Of a DNA stretch of 64,000 bases, positions 10,601-17,722 are shown one piece after another. Origin of the DNA: Rickettsiales bacterium. Lineage in GTDB: Bacteria > Pseudomonadota > Alphaproteobacteria > Rickettsiales > JALZUV01. The stretch lies in contig JAQXAR010000004.1 of assembly GCA_029252805.1 (NCBI GenBank), positions 1-64,000 on the forward strand, read 5' to 3'. How positions within the stretch are numbered: the first letter of the stretch is position 1; every line of letters begins with the position of its first letter. A program made the translations under genes and the position numbers. The notes beneath the pieces were generated by a model. The model was given only the letters and a program-made list of their open reading frames with translations, did no database searches and was not told the DNA's origin.

Positions 10601-10955
10601 CAATTGCGTCCACAATAGATACCACTGATCCGTTAGGGATCGCTTCGTTCGGAATACTACTACCAAGTGCATCGAGCGCATCAGTCACTTCATCACCCAA
10701 ATTATTCGCTTGATCAGGAATATCAGAAAGCAACGATTGTAAATCAGTCCATTCTGCCGCCGTCATCACTGGATCGGCACCATAGTCTAACTCTGCATAA
10801 TTTGTGACGTGTAGGTCTTCAGCGGCTTCCTTTAGCTGAATCAGTTTCTGCCCCATCTCCTGCATTGCATCAACCCAGTCTTGCTGAGTCGGTGCATTTT
10901 GATAATCTAGGTAAGCCTGAGCTAGTTCTTGTGCTATATCTTGAATTGCTGACAT
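4659..10955 (-). CDS. Giant acidic RTX-repeat protein (2098 aa)
   Basis: A very acidic protein with two clusters of Ca2+-binding RTX nonapeptides (GGxGxDxUx), at about residues 586-660 and 889-965. Each cluster is followed by a short beta segment ending near an NDTITDWESG-like motif. Outside them, the protein is built of repeated helical units of roughly 100 residues (for example the units containing YLVNETSFDHLNPT near residues 350 and 450). Two linkers are low complexity: an NNGNNG run near 1650 and a GNGNGN run near 1870. There is no N-terminal signal peptide, as expected for type I secretion, but no type I transporter is in the window. The ATG at 10955 has a good ribosome site (TAGGAGAA). 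It is probably a secreted or surface adhesin-like protein. The internal rather than C-terminal position of the RTX blocks is unusual. Confidence 0.85.
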   Translation of the reverse strand: MSAIQDIAQELAQAYLDYQNAPTQQDWVDAMQEMGQKLIQLKEAAEDLHVTNYAELDYGADPVMTAAEWTDLQSLLSDIPDQANNLGDEVTDALDALGSSIPNEAIPNGSVVSIVDAIENMLGQMQSDMSNADDQDEYYDLKDYWEGTIENQIIDFFNVVSVNGITIDPDDVLAIQDMLNSVSSFVDGGLIQGIWDALGTTAPTVLTMQEVIDQMDAAQATYEADNDGADFLSTFTSLAYDAYAAAQDAGGISPAHQAELSNLVSYLVNEGLFDPSAAASTHPINAMIDGLQLTVTVDPTVQDLINELFDARDANMSGSSDDDLIDTFIDLADDIMALSSTMNQTQQGQLSDLFTYLVNETSFDHLNPTAAQQPLVDMINDLQLTITVDTTPLTGEVLVMMLEDAMSGHGVDDDDTTMLNTFLDLADDLLAAQNNQTILQGDYDTIANLYSYLVNETSFDHLNPTPDQQILVDVINDLQLNITVTTLPPTLQDDVNNFVDLMVNASAVDLDNISQDFNDFLVANPDAVALVSQAQLNAIDAVIEGYIASGDYTLDANGNVTNTLVAELIVTLSLDIVDPNAVTGPTPGDDVLVGTAGNDVIDALAGDDVVSGLAGDDTLKGGDGDDHLMGNDDNDNLHGGAGNDTLEGGEGNDTLSGYIGSGDDPAENSDVMDGGAGNDTFYAGFGDTALTGGTGADNFNLFFDPGYTDTITDYESVDSILIDGLSGVQVLSVDITDGKVEITTANGTHTILINGLLAGDITVGGDPSDLVGIPGFVPPVANTLTPAEIIQQAIDTLISTSASDPDGIVNGLSGVEIMAQIAAISDALSQVTGGVSGLDAQLQVDLIDAVQTLDANDFTADVIDDAVDALIAAYFPNLGNTSVTPTDGDDDLDGTSGDDVIDGLDGDDTIDGGDGNDTIDGGDGNDVIAGGAGDDVIDGGADADTINGGDGDDTIDGGDGDDVITDGTGNDVLTGGSGNDIFNLTLEPGANDTITDWESGEQVTVTNPNGFSITGHTVTINGADAVITLTTASGDYTFTLENVNLTEAEVNALLDNDTIDIAGYQPSTGSNSTGVTALIDDLEFAINQWESGDFVLGEANIINALAALQDTITQFATDPSQNSMSYGDYTNLVDALNSIDLSNFESAQLELDIDEALDNLGQSYTAGVDTSNPDYDGSIAAQIADLIQQIDEQADNNDPQDVRDLSIDLHTLITAEGQTLTQDQLDALEASFKKLVDDGYDLQGADPKGLNGVIQDLGLNMSDIIDTSGNGAPDDTVEKLVEDLAEAFEMLQDGTLNPVVQAAFQQIFDDVLGELEDVFQYGDVSVDAGLEADLIGLLGQINNSPLTLGNATVDSVLMQLNGSPSSNVSDLAVDLADLAQQFLNTTDSTAQTQIESSIQAKLNLLTKLVSYEDLTIDAGSLTSLIDGLHDLNNLDMGVADSVDELLTELGEDPDYADSGQGTDVTLVAPQTMADALTALQDAFDVYQNPQNQGSQTAAEAEIGQLVGSLANALQFGEVDFADVSVLEALVNQIDAANLASPIDNAVEGLSQLLSGQNTQSLSDLVSHIQSMASDFVAASTSDDKAAIEEALEGDLQALADILTYTDVNIDAGVMTSIQEALGQVDNLDLIGLEGAVHGLLTATGANVGGSGSNNNGNNGNNGNNGTTALDLAIEALVVGIEIAMDEDSLDDLTLALTDLLIANPGTSATAAQAGRIDIKLETLLNLDILVLNPSGEFDNGKIQGIVDELNLDIVDPNATTGNGNFNTDLAGLLADLAGLQGSWDGLPDADQHLMEPLITNAVAAIKAIVDSGDYEVSTQEQSIIDALNGIDNKDYDLDLLEDMINTTLTTLGENPSATMDSSGNGNGNGNGNNTNIADLLSQLDGAIQGFTTALSAKNSTAGDAAEVEVLAKLNQIDLSTLTAAQKADVLAALELQDDVNFRSDAEVIINDLLDALGATDISAVNTFDPYIVESIKDIVTLIKSIIDTQGSQAQQDAFDDIVTLLTDLGVLEPGFLTIEGDMQNMELDSFMTDPSDVKLDVDSVEARIDDAADSISAVKIAMMNSDVSAVKVAEDAIDVAEVHADCVELDIDADDGLI
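8030..8290 (-). repeat. RTX nonapeptide block 2 of the giant protein
   Basis: About ten tandem 27-bp units encoding GGDGDDTID-like nonapeptides, near residues 889-976. They are visible as repeated accgtc/accatcgatcgt blocks on the plus strand. This is the more regular of the two clusters, and each turn pair would bind one Ca2+ in a beta-roll. Confidence 0.85.
8870..9200 (-). repeat. RTX nonapeptide block 1 of the giant protein
   Basis: Tandem units near residues 586-696 (GDDTLKGGDGDDHLMGN-like). They are interrupted by a non-canonical stretch before a final GGAGNDTF unit. This block is more degenerate than block 2, suggesting it is older or under weaker constraint. Confidence 0.8.
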
Positions 10956-11056
10956 TGGTGTTCTCCTACAAACTTAATTTCTTTATTAAGCTAAGTTTAC
11001 CAATGAAGTGTGAACAAAACATTACCTATAAAATGAAGATTGTGTTACAGCGCGTT

Positions 11057-11254
11057 TTAATAGTGAGGAGGAGGAGTCTCTTCTGCCTGAGATCTAATGT
11101 GAGAGCCGCCCTCAAGCGCCTCCTTGAAAGACCCAAGTTGCTGCTTTAAATGCAAAATCTCTTTTTGCTGGGCGTAAAGCTCGTCACTCAAGCGTGAAAT
11201 CTCATACGCTTGGTGCGATAGCTCTTCTTGTAATTCGATCATCGAATCACTCAT
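11057..11254 (-). CDS. slyX: SlyX family protein
   Basis: A 65-residue, mostly coiled-coil protein. The pattern IELQEELSHQ...ISRLSDELYAQQ...LKQQL and the C-terminal PPPHY are typical of SlyX. The biochemical role is unknown in any organism. The ATG at 11254 lies 3 nt after the tkt stop codon, so the gene is co-transcribed with transketolase. An in-frame TTG at 11257 is a less likely start. Confidence 0.88.
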   Translation of the reverse strand: MSDSMIELQEELSHQAYEISRLSDELYAQQKEILHLKQQLGSFKEALEGGSHIRSQAEETPPPHY

Positions 11255-11257
11255 CAA

Positions 11258-13279
11258 TCAAAGCTTTTTGCTAACTTGCTCGACCACATTCTCTGCCGTA
11301 ATGCCAAATTGTTTATACAATTCAGGGGCTGGGGCCGATGCACCAAAGCCTTTCATGCCGACGAAAATGCCATCTTCACCGAGCCATTTATCCCAGCCAA
11401 AGCCAAGCGCCGCTTCGATACCCACGCGTAAGCCTTTGCCAAGCACTTGTTGGCGATAGCTTTCAGGTTGCTGTTCGAATAGCTCCCAACAAGGAAGTGA
11501 TACGACTTTCGCCGTGATGCCTTTATCGGCAAGTTGCGTTTGTGCATTCAAGGCAATCTCAATCTCAGAACCGCTCGAAATAAGCGTTACTTGAGCATCA
11601 TCGTCGCCTTTAAGTACATAGCCACCCTTCGCACAGAGGTTCTCTTGTGTATATTCAGTACGAACGGATGGCAAACCTTGGCGTGATAACGAATGAATGG
11701 ATGGAGTCTCAGCTGATGCCAGTGAAAGCGCCCAGCATTCTAGAGTTTCTGTCGCATCCGCCGGACGGAATACATTCACATTTGGCATTGCGCGTAAACT
11801 TGGCAGATGCTCAACTGGTTGATGCGTTGGACCATCTTCGCCAAGGCCGATAGAATCATGCGTCATCACATAAATCACACGCTGCTTCATCAAGCCCGCC
11901 AAGCGGATAGACGGACGGCAATAATCGGTAAATACCATGAAGGTTCCGCCATAAGGCACAAAACCACCATGCAGTGCCAAGCCATTCATGGTCGCCGCCA
12001 TGCCATGCTCGCGGATACCCCAATAGAGGTAACGACCGGAATAATCATCTTTCGTCACCGGCTGCATCGCCGTTGTTTTTGTCAGGTTGGAGCCTGTTAA
12101 ATCAGCTGAGCCACCGACAAGCTCTGGAAGTGCCGGCACCAGTGCTTCGAGCGCACGAGCCGAACTTTTACGGGTTGCTTCTTTGGGCTGCTCTTGTGCC
12201 AATGCACGCTTGTAAGCATCCGCCGCTTGCTGCCAACCATCGGTTAGTTCAACACTGATGCGGTTTGTGAATTCTGCTTCTTTGCCTGATTCTTCAAGGC
12301 GTTTACCCCACGCGTGTGATTCGGTTTGGCCGCGCGTGCCAGCAATGCGCCATTCATGTAGAATTTCATCTGGGATTTCGAATGCTTCCGGAACCAGCCA
12401 GCCAAGTTTCTCGCGAGTTGCCGCGATTTCGTCTTCCCCTAGTGGCGCACCATGAGTGGCTGACGTGCCTTCTTTATTAGGCGAACCATAACCGATCGTC
12501 GTTTTGCAGGCAATCAAGCTTGGCTTGCCCGTTTTTTGTGCTTTCGCAATCGCTTGTGCAATCGCAGCCGCATCATGGCCATCAATCTCTTGTGTATCCC
12601 AACCAGACGCTTCAAAACGCATCAGTTGGTTGGTCGAATCAGAGAGTGAGATTTCACCATCGATCGAAATGTTATTATCGTCCCAAAGTAGGATGAATTT
12701 GCTTAAGCCCAAGTGACCTGCAAGCGAAATCGCTTCTTGGCTAATGCCTTCCATCAAGCAACCATCACCCGCAATCGCGTAAGTAAAGTGCTCCACCAAG
12801 TCACCACCAAATTCTGCATTTAGCATACGCTCAGCCAGCGCCATACCTACGGCATTACCCACGCCCTGACCCAGCGGTCCTGTCGTGGTTTCAATACCTG
12901 CTGCTTCGCCAAACTCAGGATGGCCGGCTGTTTTTGCACCCCATTGGCGGAAATTTTTGATTTGCTCTAGCGTAATATCTTCATAGCCTGTCAGATACAT
13001 TAATGCATATTGTAGCATCGAGCCATGACCTGCCGATAGTACGAAGCGATCGCGATCAGGCCAATAGGGCTGTTTCGGATCAAACTTCAAGAATTGTCTA
13101 AATAGAACCGTTGCCACATCGGCCATGCCCATCGGCATACCAGGGTGACCAGAATTTGCTGCCTGCACCGCATCCATCGCCAACACACGGATTGCATCGG
13201 CCATTTTCTTAGGGGTGACAACATCAGGGAATTCGCAAACGATAGGTTGGGCGGTCATTTCAGGCTCTTCTTTCTTCAT
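11258..13279 (-). CDS. tkt: Transketolase
   Basis: Thiamine-diphosphate enzyme that moves two-carbon units between sugar phosphates in the non-oxidative pentose phosphate pathway. At 673 residues it is full length. The N-terminal HPGMPMGMADVA and the thiamine-diphosphate signature (AGDGCLMEGISQEA, then WDDNNISIDG) are present. So are the pyrimidine-domain motifs GIREHGMAATMNGLALHGG and DSIGLGEDGPTHQPVEHLP. The start may be the ATG at 13279 or the internal ATG at MTAQPIV (13258). A transaldolase gene at 36.6 kb completes the pathway, and slyX follows in the same operon. Confidence 0.97.
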   Translation of the reverse strand: MKKEEPEMTAQPIVCEFPDVVTPKKMADAIRVLAMDAVQAANSGHPGMPMGMADVATVLFRQFLKFDPKQPYWPDRDRFVLSAGHGSMLQYALMYLTGYEDITLEQIKNFRQWGAKTAGHPEFGEAAGIETTTGPLGQGVGNAVGMALAERMLNAEFGGDLVEHFTYAIAGDGCLMEGISQEAISLAGHLGLSKFILLWDDNNISIDGEISLSDSTNQLMRFEASGWDTQEIDGHDAAAIAQAIAKAQKTGKPSLIACKTTIGYGSPNKEGTSATHGAPLGEDEIAATREKLGWLVPEAFEIPDEILHEWRIAGTRGQTESHAWGKRLEESGKEAEFTNRISVELTDGWQQAADAYKRALAQEQPKEATRKSSARALEALVPALPELVGGSADLTGSNLTKTTAMQPVTKDDYSGRYLYWGIREHGMAATMNGLALHGGFVPYGGTFMVFTDYCRPSIRLAGLMKQRVIYVMTHDSIGLGEDGPTHQPVEHLPSLRAMPNVNVFRPADATETLECWALSLASAETPSIHSLSRQGLPSVRTEYTQENLCAKGGYVLKGDDDAQVTLISSGSEIEIALNAQTQLADKGITAKVVSLPCWELFEQQPESYRQQVLGKGLRVGIEAALGFGWDKWLGEDGIFVGMKGFGASAPAPELYKQFGITAENVVEQVSKKL

Positions 13280-13471
13280 TTCTTTTGTTCCAAAAGAAAT
13301 GAGCGTTCACATGCCACGCAAGCTTCGCCAGATTTCTGGCGGACAAGCCTTGCTTGCCTCTTTACCAACATCGCATATGAATGGGTTATCATTGCCTGCA
13401 ACCTAGGCGCCGCGCCATTTTTTCGCAACCAAAACTTTACGATTTTTAATCTCCCTGTTAAGGTAGGCCTC

Positions 13472-13741
13472 ATGGAAGACGAACCAACCATCCACCCTAT
13501 GGGTAATGCCCGTGTCGACGCAGCAGCCTCGCGCTTGAATGACGCCTTCGTGCAAGTCACCCAAAAACTCGAATATTTACAGAGCCAAGTAAGCGAGCAT
13601 CCTGAAATTGATCTACTGGAAACCGAGAATATGCGCCTGCATCAAGAGACGGCGGAGCTTAAATCTCTACTCGCGGATACGGATACCCAGCTCGCGCAAA
13701 TGGCAGAACAGCTCACCCAAATGATGGAAGATGCCGCATGA
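13472..13741 (+). CDS. Coiled-coil protein preceding ZapA
   Basis: An 89-residue protein, almost wholly helical, with heptads from about residue 15 to the end (LETENMRLHQETAELKSLLA). Small coiled-coil genes in this position before zapA are common in alphaproteobacteria (DUF4164-like). A role in divisome or ZapA assembly is inferred from context only. I chose the ATG at 13472, preceded by an AAGGTAGG ribosome site. A longer reading frame back to 13145 lies antisense to tkt and is not credible. The stop overlaps the zapA start (ATGA). Confidence 0.82.
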   Translation: MEDEPTIHPMGNARVDAAASRLNDAFVQVTQKLEYLQSQVSEHPEIDLLETENMRLHQETAELKSLLADTDTQLAQMAEQLTQMMEDAA

Positions 13742-14058
13742 GTACCATCACGTTAAATGTCCATGGCCGCCCTTATAATCTGCAATGTGATGATGGCGAA
13801 GAAGCAGAACTGCAAATGCTCGCGGAAGATTTATCCGGTCGCCTCGCTCAATTAGATGAAAGTTTTGGCAGTCGAGCCGATACGGTCAGCTCCGAAAATA
13901 TGCGTTTGGTGATTACCGCGCTCATGCTATTGGCAGAGCTACGCGAAGCCCGCCAATATGCACGCCGCAAGTCCAGCCAAGATAAAGAAGAAGTCGAAGA
14001 AGTGATCGCCGATACACTCGAACGCATCGCCGGAAAGTTAGAAGGTTTGGCGGTTTAA
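13738..14058 (+). CDS. zapA: Cell division protein ZapA
   Basis: FtsZ-ring-associated protein, 106 residues, the usual length. The N-terminal strand block ITLNVHGRPYNLQC is followed by the EEAELQMLAEDLSGRLAQL helix, and the C-terminal dimerisation coiled coil includes the conserved ALMLLAELREAR. It acts at midcell by cross-linking FtsZ filaments. It is translationally coupled to the upstream coiled-coil gene through a 4-nt overlap. Its last 4 nt overlap the end of the convergent gene at 14055. Confidence 0.92.
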   Translation: MSTITLNVHGRPYNLQCDDGEEAELQMLAEDLSGRLAQLDESFGSRADTVSSENMRLVITALMLLAELREARQYARRKSSQDKEEVEEVIADTLERIAGKLEGLAV

Positions 14059-14897
14059 TGAAAGTTCGGAAGATCGTGTTCGGATAAATAAAGATCCGCA
14101 CGATGCAATTGCATCGTTTGCTTTTGCTCTAGCTCGACCAGCGCATCATATTTTAGTACCAACGATACATCCAACTCGAGCTGTTCGATAATCTCATCGC
14201 TGCTAATGCCGTTAAAACTGTTAATATTACGTTCCTTTTCGAAACGACGCATCTGAAAGAAGTGATTCATCTGACTATTAGCCACCGAACGAATCCCCTC
14301 TGCCAAAGAGGCATAGCAAAGTACATCGATATTATCATTATTCTGTAAGTTATCAGAATCTTGCAGCAACTTGGCGGCGAATGCATCGGCAGGCGAAATG
14401 CCCAGCTGAATCATTGAGAGTTCCTCAATCACTTTATCTTGCCCATTGCGTTGCGCCATCAAAATGGTTTTCGCAAGCATGAGGTTGTGTCGTTGGTCTT
14501 TCAGCACGGATTGTGAGAGCTGGCTGAATTGATGCGATTTCCGTTTCGATTCATGCATCGATTCATCACAGGCTTCCTGCGCACGTTGCTTCACCACATC
14601 CATCATCGCCTTATAGAGAGGGGTTTCGGTATTCTTGAATTCTTCATTTTCGGTACGAATCGTCGAACGCAATACGCCGGAAACTTGTTCGTAGCCTTCC
14701 GCACGCACCGTCTCAATCTCTTTAGCAAGATTCACGCTATCAAACATATAGCGTACGTAAGCATTCAAAAAGCGCGACGTGAGCTGCTGCTGCGTTTTAT
14801 GAAAACGTGGATTAAGGGTAGCAGATAAAAGCGCGCATTCGCACTTTCCTGCTAGATTTTTGTGAGGCGTTAAACGCTGTATGAATTCATGAAACAT
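14055..14897 (-). CDS. Uncharacterised helical protein (280 aa)
   Basis: Not recognised. It is a soluble, mostly helical, charged protein with no signal peptide or membrane segment. Notable segments are a Cys pair in GKCECALL near the N terminus, a Gln/Lys/Ser-rich helix (SKRKSHQFSQLSQSVLKDQR) near residue 120, and a helical C terminus rich in Leu and Glu. It is convergent with zapA (4-nt overlap) and stands alone. The start is the ATG at 14897. Confidence 0.65.
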   Translation of the reverse strand: MFHEFIQRLTPHKNLAGKCECALLSATLNPRFHKTQQQLTSRFLNAYVRYMFDSVNLAKEIETVRAEGYEQVSGVLRSTIRTENEEFKNTETPLYKAMMDVVKQRAQEACDESMHESKRKSHQFSQLSQSVLKDQRHNLMLAKTILMAQRNGQDKVIEELSMIQLGISPADAFAAKLLQDSDNLQNNDNIDVLCYASLAEGIRSVANSQMNHFFQMRRFEKERNINSFNGISSDEIIEQLELDVSLVLKYDALVELEQKQTMQLHRADLYLSEHDLPNFH

Positions 14898-15014
14898 TAT
14901 CTAAGTATCTTACCGCATGAATGTGAATATTGTGTTAACGTATGTAAATTATTTCACCCCTTTCTGTCTTATAGTTGTAACGCGACAATTCCTGTTCCAT
15001 TGCTGCCCTATACC

Positions 15015-15042
15015 TTGAGTAATCCGCAGAAATGCTTATATA
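15015..15042 (+). promoter_or_regulatory. Promoter of 6S RNA
   Basis: TTGAGT (15015-15020) and TATATA (15037-15042) are separated by 16 nt. This places the start within a few nucleotides of the closing stem of the 6S RNA. Confidence 0.65.
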
Positions 15043-15045
15043 TAA

Positions 15046-15224
15046 GGGTGAGAGAGGTACTGCCCGATGCGTGAAGGCGCTAGATCCCTTGGACCGATAC
15101 ATCGTATGTAAGGGAGCTTTCCCTGATTTAGGCCGTGGCCTTTATCATAAGGCGCCCACCTGGTTAACAGGGTCGCATGCGGATTAGAAAGGCCCACGGT
15201 CAGGGTGGTCCTCTCTCGCTTTTT
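15046..15224 (+). ncRNA. ssrS: 6S RNA
   Basis: 6S RNA mimics an open promoter and binds the housekeeping RNA polymerase holoenzyme. The closing stem is visible: GGTGAGAGAGG (about 15047-15057) pairs with CCTCTCTCGC (15210-15219), followed by a T run (GCTTTTTCG). The roughly 175-nt span contains partly paired arms, for example GGCCGTGGCC near 15131 and GGCCCACGGTC near 15191, consistent with a central-bubble rod. Its position upstream of the 5-formyl-THF cyclo-ligase gene is the classic conserved neighbourhood. A covariance-model search with the 6S family would confirm it. Confidence 0.85.
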
Positions 15225-15258
15225 CGTTATTAGACGTTCAAATGCTACTAGGGCTTAC

Positions 15259-15288
15259 GGCGCTAGCGCCGGGCTGGCCTTGCCAGCC
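15259..15288. repeat. Two adjacent palindromes between 6S RNA and ygfA
   Basis: GGCGCTAGCGCC (15259-15270) is a perfect 12-bp palindrome. GGCTGGC/GCCAGCC (15272-15278 with 15282-15288) is a perfect 7-bp hairpin with a CTT loop. No T run follows, so these are more likely RNA processing, stability or attenuation elements than a terminator. Confidence 0.6.
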
Positions 15289-15317
15289 TATCCTTGAGAT
15301 AGTAAGTTTACTTCATA

Positions 15318-15869
15318 ATGATGACTTCACATGATAAATCGACATTACGCCAAACCATGCTTAAGCGCCGCCAAGCGTTATCGCTGCTGGATCAAGAAGC
15401 TTATGCTAAGGCTTGGACCGTAAAAGCGTTAGAATTTTTAACTACACAAAACTACCAAACCATCGCCGGCTATATGCCTATTCAGGGCGAGCTAGATGTG
15501 CTGGCACTATTAGAAGCCTTGCGTGACTCCGGCAAAACTATCTTACTGCCGCGCACCCCTGAGATACCAGATGCACTTACGTTTCATGAATATCATACGG
15601 ATCAATTAAAATCGGGACTCTACGGAATTCAACAGCCTTTAAGCCACTGTCCGCAGCATTGTCCAGATATCATCCTCGTGCCGCTCGTTGCTTTTGATGA
15701 GGCTAGAAACCGCCTCGGCTATGGCGGTGGCTATTATGATCGTACCCTCACAGCGATCGCACCCCCTCCCCTCACCCTCGGCTGCGCTTATGATTTTCAA
15801 AAGGTCGATATGCTACCGACAGAAGCCCATGATAGACAGTTAGATAGGGTGATTGCGCTTAACCACTAA
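15318..15869 (+). CDS. ygfA: 5-formyltetrahydrofolate cyclo-ligase
   Basis: Converts 5-formyl-THF to 5,10-methenyl-THF with ATP in one-carbon metabolism. The 183-residue length is normal. The N-terminal LRQTMLKRRQAL holds the ATP-binding Lys/Arg region, and the hallmark C-terminal loop RLGYGGGYYDRTL is intact. It lies just downstream of 6S RNA, as in many proteobacteria where the two are processed from one transcript. An alternative ATG is 3 nt downstream. Confidence 0.95.
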   Translation: MMTSHDKSTLRQTMLKRRQALSLLDQEAYAKAWTVKALEFLTTQNYQTIAGYMPIQGELDVLALLEALRDSGKTILLPRTPEIPDALTFHEYHTDQLKSGLYGIQQPLSHCPQHCPDIILVPLVAFDEARNRLGYGGGYYDRTLTAIAPPPLTLGCAYDFQKVDMLPTEAHDRQLDRVIALNH

Positions 15870-15887
15870 TTCTCTATACTCTCTTGC

Positions 15888-16688
15888 ATGAAAATCCTTT
15901 TCTTTGGCGATGTTGTGGGTCGCAGTGGGCGGCAGGCTCTATGTGAACAGCTTCCACAAATTAAAACTGACTATGCAGCTGACTTTATCGTGGTCAATGG
16001 CGAGAACTCTGCAGGTGGCTTTGGCTGCACGCCGGAAATCGCCGATGATTTCATGAAAGCCGGTGCTCACGCCGTAACCACGGGCGACCATGTGTGGGAT
16101 CAGGATAAGCTGACGCCGGCACTGGATTCCCAGCCCTATCTGATCCGCGCGGCGAACTTCCCGCAGAGCACACCGGGACGTGGATTACAGGAATTTAAGA
16201 CACCTAATGGCAAAAAAGTCATTGTCCTGCACCTGATGGGGCAGATTTTTATGAAGCTATCGTTGGATAACCCCTTCTCCTGCGCTGATAAAATGCTCGC
16301 ACCTTACAAAATCGGGGCTAATTGCGATGCGATCATCGTCGATTTCCATGGCGAAGCGACTTCCGAAAAAGCGGCAATGGGACAATATCTGGATGGCAGG
16401 GTCTCGCTCGTCGTCGGAACACACACGCATATTCCGACCAATGATGCCCATATTATGGCCGCTGGCACCGCCTATCAGACCGATGCGGGGATGTGCGGTG
16501 ACTATAACTCGGTAATCGGCTTCGAAAAAACGGAACCTCTTAAACAGTTTCTTTACAAAAGGCGGGGTAGAATGCAACCTGCTAGTGGTGAGGCGACCCT
16601 GTGCGGTACTTATGTAGAAACCGACGATAAAACGGGACTTGCCACGCATGTTGAGGCATTAAAAATAGGAGGCTGTCTTGTTCGGTAA
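15888..16688 (+). CDS. ymdB: YmdB-type metallophosphoesterase
   Basis: A 266-residue member of the TIGR00282/YmdB calcineurin-like family, whose studied members hydrolyse 2',3'-cyclic nucleotides. The dinuclear-metal ligands are visible in order: GDVVGRSGR (residues 7-15), NGENSAGGFG (about 41-50), TTGDHVWDQ, DFHGEATSEK and GTHTHIPTNDA. No signal peptide is present, so it is cytoplasmic. It lies 18 nt after ygfA and overlaps the TPR gene that follows, so the three are probably one operon. Confidence 0.93.
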   Translation: MKILFFGDVVGRSGRQALCEQLPQIKTDYAADFIVVNGENSAGGFGCTPEIADDFMKAGAHAVTTGDHVWDQDKLTPALDSQPYLIRAANFPQSTPGRGLQEFKTPNGKKVIVLHLMGQIFMKLSLDNPFSCADKMLAPYKIGANCDAIIVDFHGEATSEKAAMGQYLDGRVSLVVGTHTHIPTNDAHIMAAGTAYQTDAGMCGDYNSVIGFEKTEPLKQFLYKRRGRMQPASGEATLCGTYVETDDKTGLATHVEALKIGGCLVR

Positions 16689-17721
16689 AGACAAATTAGT
16701 AGAAGAAACACCCCAGGCAGTCGAGCCAGAAGTGTCAACAGCAGAGGATCTTAGTCTTTCCAATATTGCGGATGGAACCCCTGAAGCGTCCGAAGCAAAA
16801 GCACTCGTATTAACAGGACAGTTCACTCAGGCAGAATATTTACTTGAGCAATTGTTAGAAAAAAACCCCGCTAATTGCGATGCGTGGCATGCACTTGGCC
16901 ATGCACGACGCCTGCAAAATAAATTACCCGAAGCACTGGAAGCTTACAGTCACGCGATTGAAGTGGCGTATCGTTACCATTCCATCATCCATTTCGAGCA
17001 CTCTGCCGCTTGCTTACAGCGCGCCTTATTACTCTTTGCGATGGGCGAGGCAGAAAAAGCCAAAGCTGATATTGAAATGGCAATTTTTCAAGATCACAAT
17101 AACCAACCGGCGCTCACTTTGCAGCAAAACGGATGGCAGCGCGGCATGGAATTGGCCGAATATGAAAGCAATTTGATGACCGCCGTCGCCTGCGAAACGG
17201 AAATTCGCCGTAAGCCATGTGATTTAGAAGAGTTACTGCCCTATCAGCAAGCACATGATACGGCGATTTACTACTGGCGTCATGGCCATAACGAGCATGC
17301 GATTGGTCTCATGAGTGAAATGCTCAAGCAGAATAAAGATTATTCCATGGCATGGCACCACCGCGCCCTCATGTTCCTCGAGCTACAGGACACCCGCCAA
17401 GCACAAGCCGATTTAGAGAAATCAATCGAAGCCGGCCAGAATTGGCATAAAAGCTATCATCACGATGCAGCGCTTCATCATTTCCATCGCGGGCAATTGC
17501 AGCAGCAAATGGGCGACCATGATATGGCGATGATGGATTTCAACAAAGCCATCGATATTGATAAAGGCCTTGCCCTCGCGCATGTTGCGCTTGCCCATAT
17601 CCATCGCAGTAACGGCCAAATTCCTGATGCTATTACCGATTTAAATAACGCCCTCGCCGTTGATCCGCGCCCTGAATGGCAGGAACTCCTCACCCGGTGG
17701 ACACAAGCCATGGTGGGTTAG
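16678..17721 (+). CDS. TPR-repeat protein
   Basis: A 347-residue protein with tetratricopeptide repeats. An acidic N terminus is followed by TPR units at about residues 38-100 (ALVLTGQFTQAEYLLEQLL, then NCDAWHALGHARRLQNKLP), 195-260 and 275-345. The start is a TTG at 16678 inside the end of ymdB, with an AGGAGG-like ribosome site (ATAGGAGGC) 6-8 nt before it. TPR proteins mediate protein-protein contacts; the partner is unknown. The gene is translationally coupled to ymdB. Confidence 0.82.
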   Translation: MFGKDKLVEETPQAVEPEVSTAEDLSLSNIADGTPEASEAKALVLTGQFTQAEYLLEQLLEKNPANCDAWHALGHARRLQNKLPEALEAYSHAIEVAYRYHSIIHFEHSAACLQRALLLFAMGEAEKAKADIEMAIFQDHNNQPALTLQQNGWQRGMELAEYESNLMTAVACETEIRRKPCDLEELLPYQQAHDTAIYYWRHGHNEHAIGLMSEMLKQNKDYSMAWHHRALMFLELQDTRQAQADLEKSIEAGQNWHKSYHHDAALHHFHRGQLQQQMGDHDMAMMDFNKAIDIDKGLALAHVALAHIHRSNGQIPDAITDLNNALAVDPRPEWQELLTRWTQAMVG

Positions 17722-17722
17722 G

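Noticed and set aside
13326-13341. CGCCAGA/TCTGGCG hairpin upstream of tkt
   Set aside because: A single small palindrome with no T run and no second copy; too weak to name.
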